Assembly (NCBI GenBank): GCA_017412445.1
Contig: JAFPYA010000195.1
Coordinates: 1-12,914, forward strand
Source of the DNA: Clostridia bacterium
Lineage (GTDB): Bacteria; Bacillota; Clostridia; Christensenellales; Aristaeellaceae
Length of the DNA stretch: 12,914 nt
Reading direction: 5' to 3'
This document shows, in pieces, positions 1-5,976 of the stretch (position 1 is its first letter; each line of letters starts with the position of its first letter). The notes under the pieces were generated by a model. The model was not told the DNA's origin. It searched no databases and worked only from the letters and a program-made list of their open reading frames with translations. The translations under genes and the position numbers were made by a program.

Positions 1-494
1 AGAAACCAATGATGTATATGCTTTATAGCATCGATCAAATTCTGTTTATTCTCAGATAAGCTCATGCCTGCTTCACGGTTTCGCACGGCGCGTTCAAGCA
101 ATATGCCCATGCCGCCGGTTGCGGACTTTGTATCTATTACAGCCACGCTTTGCCCCGGATACTCTTCCTCGAGGGCTTTTGCGACCAGCTCCGCCGTTTG
201 ACAGGTGGAGGAAAGACCGTCCGAGAGCGAAAGATATATTAGGGAATAGCCCTTGTCAAGCCACGGCCGCATGGCCGCTTCGTAGTCATACGGTGATATT
301 TTTGAGGTTTTGGCAAATTCGCCGCAGCGCTGAGCGGCATAAAACACTTTAACCGTCTCAGACGAAGCCACAGGTATATATTTGGACGTTCTGTCGCCCT
401 GCATTATCTCCATTGGAATTATGCCGACTTCAGGTTTTTTTAGCACCACGGGCTCAACATCGCAGGCGGCGTCCGCAAGAATCGCGTACTTCAT
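1..494 (-). CDS. DegV family protein, N-terminal part (runs off the window)
   Basis: The minus strand reads open from an ATG at 494-492 to the window edge, giving 164 residues beginning MKYAILADAACDV. DegV-family hallmarks are visible in order: an N-terminal beta strand ending in an acidic turn, the AKTSKISPYDY segment matching the family's KTSxxS motif, the SLSDGLSSTCQTA segment matching SxxLSxTxQxA, and VAVIDTKSATGGMG matching VxVIDSxxxSxGxG. Family members are about 280 residues, so roughly 40% is missing. DegV proteins bind a fatty acid (the FakB role in phosphorylating exogenous fatty acids with the kinase FakA) and share the EDD fold with dihydroxyacetone kinase subunit DhaK. An AGAAGGG ribosome binding site (504-510 on the minus strand) precedes the ATG by 9 bases. 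It is divergent from the TetR gene at 636. The family call is firm; the lipid ligand is family knowledge. Confidence 0.88.
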   Translation of the reverse strand, partial: MKYAILADAACDVEPVVLKKPEVGIIPMEIMQGDRTSKYIPVASSETVKVFYAAQRCGEFAKTSKISPYDYEAAMRPWLDKGYSLIYLSLSDGLSSTCQTAELVAKALEEEYPGQSVAVIDTKSATGGMGILLERAVRNREAGMSLSENKQNLIDAIKHIHHWF

Positions 495-538
495 TGTGGT
501 ATTCCCTTCTGATGTATTGACTAATGCCACAGGTGTAT

Positions 539-567
539 ATTATAATCATAACGGGGAATAAACAACG
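539..567 (-). promoter_or_regulatory. Possible promoter of the DegV gene
   Basis: On the minus strand a perfect TATAAT lies at 544-539, about 45 bases upstream of the DegV start. The best -35 partner at 17 bases is CGTTGT (567-562), which is a weak match. The -10 box is convincing; the -35 box is not. Confidence 0.4.
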
Positions 568-584
568 GACAAAGCTGAACTTAA

Positions 585-615
585 CTGACAGATAAGCAAC
601 ACTTGGCTATATAAT
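585..615 (+). promoter_or_regulatory. Possible promoter of the TetR-family gene
   Basis: CTGACA (585-590) is followed after 17 bases by TATATA (608-613), or after 19 bases by the better hexamer TATAAT (610-615). Transcription would then start around 620, leaving a leader of about 15 bases that holds the AAGGGAG ribosome binding site at 624-630. No clear operator palindrome was seen in the 141-bp divergent region. Confidence 0.45.
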
Positions 616-635
616 TGAGGTATAAGGGAGATAAT

Positions 636-1217
636 ATGGAAAACTTGAAAACAGACCTGCGGGTATTGAAAACCAAACGGGCCATAAGACAGGCGTTTAA
701 GGAATTGCTGAGTGAAAAACACATAGATGAGATTACTGTCTCGGACATCGCAAAAACGGCAATGATCAACCGAAAAACCTTCTATGCCCATTACGCCGGC
801 GTGCATGAAATCATAGCCGAAATAGAGGATGAAATCATATCTGCCATGCAAGCATTGCTTTCGCAGATGAGATTTGAACGTATACTGGAGTGTCCTTATG
901 ACCTTTTTCAATACCTGATGCAGGCTGTCGATAAGGAAATAGAGATATACGGACGCCTGCTGACGCTTAACGGAAACTCAAATCTTATATTGAAAATCAT
1001 ACAGATGATGAGAAGCCAGCTTGTATCCTCATTCGAAAACGATGTGCCGATAGACAAGCAGACTTTTGATTTGACCATATCATTTATGTTTGCCGGCATA
1101 TTGGCCGTGTTCACCGAGTGGTATAATACGGGCATGCACGAGCCTATAGAGGAGCTGTCAAAGAAGCTGAGCCGCCTTTGCATAAGCGGCATTCAGGGGA
1201 TAATGAATAAACCTTAG
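636..1217 (+). CDS. TetR/AcrR-family transcriptional regulator
   Basis: The 193-residue protein starts at the ATG at 636, chosen because AAGGGAG (624-630) sits 5 bases upstream; an in-frame TTG at 615 would lack such a site. Residues 8-53 form a TetR DNA-binding domain: a first helix rich in Lys/Arg (TKRAIRQAFKELL), then a helix-turn-helix at about 34-53 (TVSDIAKTAMINRKTFYAHY) ending in the FYxHY signature. The remaining ~140 residues are helical and would bind the effector and dimerise. The overall look recalls the small TetR group that includes DhaS-like regulators, but I cannot fix the subgroup. It is divergent from the DegV-type gene and lies 150 bp upstream of the sulfatase operon on the same strand, so its target could be either neighbour or itself. 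No recognisable intrinsic terminator follows it. Confidence 0.88.
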   Translation: MENLKTDLRVLKTKRAIRQAFKELLSEKHIDEITVSDIAKTAMINRKTFYAHYAGVHEIIAEIEDEIISAMQALLSQMRFERILECPYDLFQYLMQAVDKEIEIYGRLLTLNGNSNLILKIIQMMRSQLVSSFENDVPIDKQTFDLTISFMFAGILAVFTEWYNTGMHEPIEELSKKLSRLCISGIQGIMNKP

Positions 1218-1265
1218 CGCTTTGCATTTTACAGCCCATACAGTCAAAATATAAATACGGTAACT

Positions 1266-1306
1266 TAATAATAAAAAAATAAAACAGGCAAATAAAACAA
1301 ACTCAG
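1266..1306 (+). promoter_or_regulatory. A-rich tract upstream of the sulfatase operon promoter (UP-element-like)
   Basis: This stretch is almost entirely A and T, with very few G or C, and ends just before the -35 box at 1308. It contains the 10-base direct repeat AAATAAAACA at 1277-1286 and 1290-1299, 13 bases apart, close to one helical turn. Such A-tracts commonly bind the RNA polymerase alpha C-terminal domain or bend DNA. That role is inferred. Confidence 0.4.
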
Positions 1307-1307
1307 A

Positions 1308-1336
1308 TTGACAATTAAACGTTTACATTATATAAT
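1308..1336 (+). promoter_or_regulatory. Sigma-A promoter of the sulfatase/ABC importer operon
   Basis: Consensus TTGACA (1308-1313) and consensus TATAAT (1331-1336) are separated by exactly 17 bases. The transcript would start near 1343, about 25 bases ahead of the sulfatase ATG, with AGGAGG at 1357-1362. A promoter this close to consensus would be expected to be strong and controlled by a repressor. Confidence 0.85.
1316..1325. promoter_or_regulatory. Palindromic putative operator inside the promoter spacer
   Basis: TAAACGTTTA is a perfect 10-bp palindrome with a central CG, lying wholly between the -35 and -10 boxes of the sulfatase operon promoter. Central-CG palindromes of this type are typical of LacI-family operators, and a repressor bound here would block RNA polymerase. 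No LacI gene is in the window, and a TetR protein could be the binder instead. One base outside the core the symmetry breaks, so it may be only part of a site. Confidence 0.5.
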
Positions 1337-1367
1337 ATGCACATAAAATGAGAATCAGGAGGAGCGT

Positions 1368-2690
1368 ATGAAGCAGCCGAATATTATCTTCTATTTTTCG
1401 GATCAGCAGCGTTGGGACACGATGGGTTGCTACGGCCAAAGACTGAACGTGACGCCTGTATTGGACGCGCTTGCGAGTGAAGGCGCGCTGTTTGAAAACG
1501 CTTTCACCTGCCAACCTGTGTGCGGACCCGCGCGCGCCTGCCTGCAGTCAGGCATGTTTGCTACCGAGGTGGGCGTGCATACTAACCACCGCATACTGCC
1601 AGAAGGCATGGACACCCTGGCGCGCCGTCTGATTGCGGGCGGCTATGAGACGGCTTATGTCGGCAAGTGGCACCTTGCAAGCTGCGAGGGCAGCTCATAC
1701 CGCACGGAGGCGGTGCCGCCTGAGCGCCGAGGTGGCTATCAATACTGGATGGCAGCGGACGCGCTCGAGTGGACTAGCCACGGCTACAACGGCCACGTCT
1801 TTGACGGAGACATGCAGCGCCATGACTTTGTGGGGCACCGTGTGGACTGCATAAACGCCTACGCCGTGGATTACCTGCATAAATATGCGGCGGGGAACAG
1901 GGAGAAGCCCTTCTTCCTCTTTGTGAGCCAGCTTGACCCGCATCACCAAAACGACCATCAATGCTATGAGGGACCCGACGGGAGCAAGCAGCGCTTCAAG
2001 GACTATGATGTGCCGGGCGATTTGATCGGCAAGGAAGGCGACTGGAAGCAGAATTATCCCGACTATCTGGGGCAGTGCAATCTGCTGGATCAGAATGTGG
2101 GCAAGCTCATGGATACGCTCGAGGCGCTGGGTCTCAAGGACGACACGGTCTTTATGTATTCCAGCGACCACGGCAGCCATTTCAAGACCCGCAACGCCGA
2201 ATACAAACGCTCATGTGAGGACGGCTGTCTGCACGTGCCGCTAATTGCGTGGGGCGGCGGCTTCAGGGGCGCAGGCAAGATAAGTGAGCTGGTAAGCCTA
2301 ATAGACGTGCCCGCCACTATACTTGACGCAGCGGGTTTGGAGATACCGAAGCAGTATCAGGGCAGGTCGCTGCTCGAGCTCGCTAAGGGCGAATGCGCCA
2401 ACTGGCCGGACGCCGTATACGCTCAGATAAGCGAAGCTGAGAACGCCCGAACCGTGCGCACAAAGAAATGGAAGTATTGTGTCGCGGCGCCTGTATTCGA
2501 CATAAAGGAAGCGTTCCCCAAAACATACGTCGAGGAAAAGCTCTACGACCTTGAAAACGACCCATATGAAAACAATAACCTCGTGGACGACCCGGCATAC
2601 GCAGACGTAAGAAACGAGCTCAAAGCCCGCTTAAAGGCCTTCATGCGCAAGGCGCACGAGCCGGAGGCCGAGATACTCTCAAGAACCTGA
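1368..2690 (+). CDS. Cys-type sulfatase (alkaline-phosphatase superfamily), predicted cytoplasmic
   Basis: The 440-residue protein would hydrolyse a sulfate ester. The formylglycine signature CxPxR is present as Cys52-Gly-Pro-Ala-Arg56, followed by the usual hydrophobic/SG stretch. Metal-site and active-site elements follow the family order: Asp12-Gln13 at the first strand, GKWH with Lys100 and His102, His192/His193 (DPHH), SDHG with Asp267-His268, and a downstream basic pair Lys280-Arg281. Cys52 must be converted to formylglycine by a maturase; in anaerobes this is the radical SAM anSME, which is not encoded here. There is no signal peptide: the protein starts directly with the core beta strand (MKQPNIIFYFSDQQ), so it should act inside the cell. 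AGGAGG lies 5 bases before the ATG. It is the first gene of an operon with two permeases, a second sulfatase and a binding protein. The substrate is unknown; a sulfated sugar brought in by that importer is the simplest guess. Confidence 0.93.
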   Translation: MKQPNIIFYFSDQQRWDTMGCYGQRLNVTPVLDALASEGALFENAFTCQPVCGPARACLQSGMFATEVGVHTNHRILPEGMDTLARRLIAGGYETAYVGKWHLASCEGSSYRTEAVPPERRGGYQYWMAADALEWTSHGYNGHVFDGDMQRHDFVGHRVDCINAYAVDYLHKYAAGNREKPFFLFVSQLDPHHQNDHQCYEGPDGSKQRFKDYDVPGDLIGKEGDWKQNYPDYLGQCNLLDQNVGKLMDTLEALGLKDDTVFMYSSDHGSHFKTRNAEYKRSCEDGCLHVPLIAWGGGFRGAGKISELVSLIDVPATILDAAGLEIPKQYQGRSLLELAKGECANWPDAVYAQISEAENARTVRTKKWKYCVAAPVFDIKEAFPKTYVEEKLYDLENDPYENNNLVDDPAYADVRNELKARLKAFMRKAHEPEAEILSRT

Positions 2691-2709
2691 ACTCCGAAGG
2701 GAGGCAGAT

Positions 2710-3648
2710 ATGATTCAGAACGCTTCAAAGCACAGGGAGGGCACGCTTAAATACATTAAGCGCGACTTGGTGCGCAACAAGGGCATTTATATCATGTTCC
2801 TGCCGGTTATCATCTATTTTGTGCTGTTTCATTACGTGCCGATGTACGGCGCTCAAATCGCATTTCGTGACTACAGCGCGCGTCAGGGCATTACCGGCAG
2901 TCTCTTTGTGGGCTTTGAACACTTCAAAACCTTCTTCGGCAGCAGCTACTTTTGGCGCCTGCTCAGAAACACTCTGGCGCTGAGCCTGCTTGCGCTGGCT
3001 TTTGGCTTTCCGGCGCCGATAATACTCGCGCTGCTGATGAACGAGCTCAGAAATAAAACCTTTAAGCGAGTGGTGCAGACGGTGACCTATCTGCCGTATT
3101 TCATATCCCTGATGGTCGTTTGCTCGCTCCTCATTGATTACCTGAGTAAGGACGGCCTGTTTAATGACATAGCGGTGCTGTTTGGCGGCACGAGGACGAG
3201 CTACCTTTTGCAGGCAGAATACTACCGAACCATACATGTGGCAAGCGGTGTCTGGCAGAACATGGGCTGGAATTCGATAGTCTACATATCCGCGCTGGCC
3301 GCGGTAGATCAACAGCTCTACGAGGCGGCGGTAATCGACGGTGCCAGCCGTTGGAAGCAGACGCTGCATGTAACGCTGCCCGGCATCGTGCCGACAATCG
3401 TTATAATGCTTATCATGCGCATGGGCACGATAATGAACGTGGGCTTCGAAAAGGTCATACTTTTGTACAACAGCGCCACATACGAGACCGCAGACGTCAT
3501 ATCCACCTTCGTATACCGCAAGGGCCTGCAGGAGGCGAACTACGGTTATTCCGCCGCAGTAGGCCTGTTCAACTCAGTGATAAACACGCTGCTGCTCGTT
3601 GGCACAAACACCATAAGCCGCAGGCTCAATGAAACCAGTCTGTTCTGA
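2710..3648 (+). CDS. Carbohydrate ABC transporter permease, LplB/CUT1 type
   Basis: This 312-residue integral membrane protein has about six hydrophobic segments, the first at about residues 26-46 (with FLPVIIYFVLFHYVPMYG, characteristic of LplB-type permeases). The EAA loop that docks to the ATPase is at 204-226: Glu205-Ala-Ala, Gly211 and Pro224. An AAGGGAGG ribosome binding site ends 5 bases before the ATG, and only 19 bases separate it from the upstream sulfatase stop, so the two are co-transcribed. With the next gene it forms the heterodimeric channel of an importer whose binding protein is encoded at 5977. No ATPase gene is present, as is usual for CUT1 systems that share an MsmX/MsmK-type ATPase. 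Substrate class is inferred from the flanking sulfatases. Confidence 0.93.
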   Translation: MIQNASKHREGTLKYIKRDLVRNKGIYIMFLPVIIYFVLFHYVPMYGAQIAFRDYSARQGITGSLFVGFEHFKTFFGSSYFWRLLRNTLALSLLALAFGFPAPIILALLMNELRNKTFKRVVQTVTYLPYFISLMVVCSLLIDYLSKDGLFNDIAVLFGGTRTSYLLQAEYYRTIHVASGVWQNMGWNSIVYISALAAVDQQLYEAAVIDGASRWKQTLHVTLPGIVPTIVIMLIMRMGTIMNVGFEKVILLYNSATYETADVISTFVYRKGLQEANYGYSAAVGLFNSVINTLLLVGTNTISRRLNETSLF

Positions 3649-3664
3649 GAAAGGAGGCTATGGC

Positions 3665-4546
3665 ATGGCACTCAAGCGCACCCGGGGCGAAAAAGTGTTT
3701 TCGGTTTTCAATGTAATTATACTGCTTATAATATCGTTTATAACGCTGTATCCGATGGTCTATGTCATTTTCGCCTCTGTAAGCGAACCCGTAAGACTGA
3801 TCAAATCCAACGGCATTCTCATTTATCCTCTGGGCTTTACCACGCTGGCCTATAAGCTCGTGTTTCAGAATCGCTCGATACTTACAGGTTACCTAAACAC
3901 GCTCTTTCTCGTAACCGTGGGCACGGGCTGCAATGTGGCAGTCACAGCGTTGGCGGCTTACGTTTTGTCGCGGCAGAGGTTCATGCTGAAGCGCTTCTTT
4001 AACCTGATCGTTGTGGTAACCATGCTCTTCAGCGGAGGCCTTATTCCAACATACCTCGTAATTAAATCCTACAACCTGCTGAACAACCGCTGGGTGCTTA
4101 TACTACCGGGATTGCTCACCGCCTATAACCTCATGATTATGCGCACCTCGTTTGAGGGTATACCCTTCAGCCTCGAGGAGAGCGCGAAAATAGACGGCGC
4201 AAACGACTTTACTGTGCTTATAAGAATCATACTGCCACTCTCCAAGGCCATTATCGCTGTTATGGTGCTGTTTTACGGCGTCTCTCACTGGAACAGCTGG
4301 TTTAACGCCGCCATATATCTGGACGACCGGTCAAAATACCCGCTGCAGCTCATTTTGAGAGAGATACTCATTTCCAACGACGTAAGCGCCATGGGCAACG
4401 ATCTGGGCGCTAACGATCAGGAAATGATTGCCGAAAATATCAAGTACGCCACGATAGTCGTGGCTACGCTGCCCATAATGTGCGTCTACCCGTTCATACA
4501 GAAGTATTTTGTCACAGGCGTTATGATAGGCTCAGTAAAGGGGTAA
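3665..4546 (+). CDS. Carbohydrate ABC transporter permease, YtcP/LplC (CUT1) type
   Basis: The second channel subunit has 293 residues. The start is placed at the ATG at 3665 because AAGGAGG (3651-3657) lies 7 bases upstream. An earlier in-frame ATG at 3629 would overlap the previous gene and has no such site; the ATG at 3660 is out of frame. Hydrophobic segments include about 11-38 and several more. The EAA loop is at 170-192 (Glu171-Glu-Ser-Ala, Asp177-Gly178, Pro191). The C terminus (YPFIQKYFVTGVMIGSVKG) is the typical end of YtcP-type permeases and closely resembles the permease fragment at 12849-12914. It lies 16 bases after the first permease and 4 bases before the second sulfatase, so translation is probably coupled. 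Confidence 0.93.
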   Translation: MALKRTRGEKVFSVFNVIILLIISFITLYPMVYVIFASVSEPVRLIKSNGILIYPLGFTTLAYKLVFQNRSILTGYLNTLFLVTVGTGCNVAVTALAAYVLSRQRFMLKRFFNLIVVVTMLFSGGLIPTYLVIKSYNLLNNRWVLILPGLLTAYNLMIMRTSFEGIPFSLEESAKIDGANDFTVLIRIILPLSKAIIAVMVLFYGVSHWNSWFNAAIYLDDRSKYPLQLILREILISNDVSAMGNDLGANDQEMIAENIKYATIVVATLPIMCVYPFIQKYFVTGVMIGSVKG

Positions 4547-4550
4547 GCTT

Positions 4551-5930
4551 ATGAATGTTCTCGTAATATTCTCCGATCAGCAGCATAAGTATGCTTTAGG
4601 CAAGGTGAATCCGGAGTTTATCACTCCGAACCTCGATGCTCTGGCAGAAGACGGTGTGCTGTTTAAAAACGGATATTCGCCAAACCCTGTCTGCGGGCCT
4701 TATCGCGGCTGCCTTATGACGGGGCAATACACATCCCGCTGCGGCGTGTACAACAACTGCTTTCCTCTGCCCGAGGGCGTACCCACCATCGCTGACAGGC
4801 TGAAGGATGCAGGGTATTTCACAAGCTACGTGGGCAAGTGGCATCTCGGTGGCAACGGGCAGGGCCCCATAGAAAGAGAAATACGCGGCGGCTTTGAGGA
4901 CTTCATAGGCTACCAGTGCTACAACGGCTTTGACGTCCGGCCGCCTTATTCAAACAAAGTGCTGTTTTACGATGAAAATGACGAGCCGCACGAGTTCCAA
5001 AAGCATCGCACAGACGTCACTACGGACTTAGCCATAGAGCGCCTTGATTGCGCCGCGGCGAAGGGCAAGCCATTCCTTATGATGGTAAGCTATCAGGCGC
5101 CGCATTATCCAGAGCAGCCTTTGGACGAATATGCGCGCCTTTATGAGGGCAAGGTATTCACCAAGACGCCCGATTACAGCTATGTCGACCCATATACGCC
5201 TACGTTCAGTCCCTACAGCCCCAGACCATTTGACGGCTGTCCGGACTATCAAAGGTACGGCGGTGACATGGACGAATACATGCGATTGTACGCCGGCATG
5301 GTGACGCAGGTGGACGCGGGCGTCGGCAGGATAACAGATGAATTGAAAAGGCTGAATATCTACGACGACACGCTGATTATCTACACCTCAGACCACGGCG
5401 ACATGCAGGGCAGTCATGGCCTCAAAAACAAGTGCTACCCCCACGAAAAATCGGCGGGCGTGCCTTTTATCGCAAGGTATCCCGGAGGACGCAGGGGAGT
5501 AATATCCGAGCAGCTTGTGAGCGGCGTGGACATACTGCCTACGGCGCTGGATGCAGCGGGGCTGAAAGGTGACGACAGCCTTGACGGCAGGAGCTTCCTT
5601 GATTATCTTAAGGGCGCAAGCGAAGAAACGAATGGCTACATAATCAGTGAGTACGTCATCGGCAAGGAGCCTTGGCGAATGATACGCACGCCTGAATATA
5701 AGCTGACAGTCACTATGCGCGATTATTCGCCTATCAGCCTTTACCGCATGACCGACGACGAATGGGAGCTCAACGACATAAAAGACGAAGCATTCGCTAA
5801 GCCGATTATCGAAGAGATGACCCAAACGCTCAAAGCACACACGCTTGAGGTCACAAACGCAGAACCTACGCCCGAGCAGATGGCAAAGTGGTATCCTAAG
5901 CCACCGTCCGCTCCGACAGGTAATTCCTAA
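4551..5930 (+). CDS. Second Cys-type sulfatase, predicted cytoplasmic
   Basis: The 459-residue sulfatase resembles the one at 1368 but is clearly diverged. Key residues: Asp9-Gln10 in the first strand, formylglycine signature Cys48-Gly-Pro-Tyr-Arg52, GKWH with Lys96 and His98, QAPH with His185, and SDHGD with Asp281-His282 followed by Lys292/Lys294. It has no signal peptide; the first residues form the core strand (MNVLVIFSDQQ). The ATG follows the permease stop by 4 bases and has AAAGGGG 7 bases upstream. Compared with the first sulfatase it carries an insertion around residues 190-235, rich in Tyr, Pro and Asp, in the region that shapes the substrate pocket in this family, so it probably removes a different sulfate group. 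Like its partner it needs a maturase encoded elsewhere. Family assignment is firm; substrate and order of action are inferred. Confidence 0.93.
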   Translation: MNVLVIFSDQQHKYALGKVNPEFITPNLDALAEDGVLFKNGYSPNPVCGPYRGCLMTGQYTSRCGVYNNCFPLPEGVPTIADRLKDAGYFTSYVGKWHLGGNGQGPIEREIRGGFEDFIGYQCYNGFDVRPPYSNKVLFYDENDEPHEFQKHRTDVTTDLAIERLDCAAAKGKPFLMMVSYQAPHYPEQPLDEYARLYEGKVFTKTPDYSYVDPYTPTFSPYSPRPFDGCPDYQRYGGDMDEYMRLYAGMVTQVDAGVGRITDELKRLNIYDDTLIIYTSDHGDMQGSHGLKNKCYPHEKSAGVPFIARYPGGRRGVISEQLVSGVDILPTALDAAGLKGDDSLDGRSFLDYLKGASEETNGYIISEYVIGKEPWRMIRTPEYKLTVTMRDYSPISLYRMTDDEWELNDIKDEAFAKPIIEEMTQTLKAHTLEVTNAEPTPEQMAKWYPKPPSAPTGNS

Positions 5931-5938
5931 TGAACCAA

Positions 5939-5953
5939 ACGCGCGGGGCGCGT
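5939..5953 (+). other. Intercistronic hairpin upstream of the binding-protein gene
   Basis: ACGCGC, GGG loop, GCGCGT: a perfect 6-bp stem, 10 bases after the sulfatase stop and just ahead of the AAGGGAGGA ribosome binding site of the next gene. It has no following U-run, so it is not an intrinsic terminator. It could mark an RNA processing point or protect the 5' end of a separate binding-protein message. Confidence 0.55.
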
Positions 5954-5976
5954 AAAATTAAAAGGGAGGAATACAC

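Noticed and set aside
119..352. 77-codon plus-strand open frame near the left edge
   Set aside because: It lies antisense to the clear DegV coding sequence, which shows family motifs across the same bases.
615..635. Upstream TTG start for the TetR-family gene
   Set aside because: It would place the start inside the promoter -10 region and lacks a ribosome binding site; the ATG at 636 has AAGGGAG at proper spacing.
1218..1307. Terminator or small RNA between the TetR gene and the sulfatase operon
   Set aside because: No stem-loop with a T-run was found; the stretch is mainly A-rich DNA ahead of the promoter.
2725..3369. 214-codon minus-strand open frame inside the first permease gene
   Set aside because: The plus-strand permease with its EAA loop explains this region fully; the antisense product looks like a random composition rich in His, Arg and Gln.
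3629..3664. Earlier ATG start for the second permease, overlapping the first permease gene
   Set aside because: The ATG at 3665 has a strong AAGGAGG site 7 bases upstream and gives the usual N terminus of YtcP-type permeases.
5939..5953. Intrinsic terminator before the binding-protein gene
   Set aside because: The stem is good, but it is followed by GTAAAATTAAAAGG with no U-run, so it was listed as a hairpin of other function.
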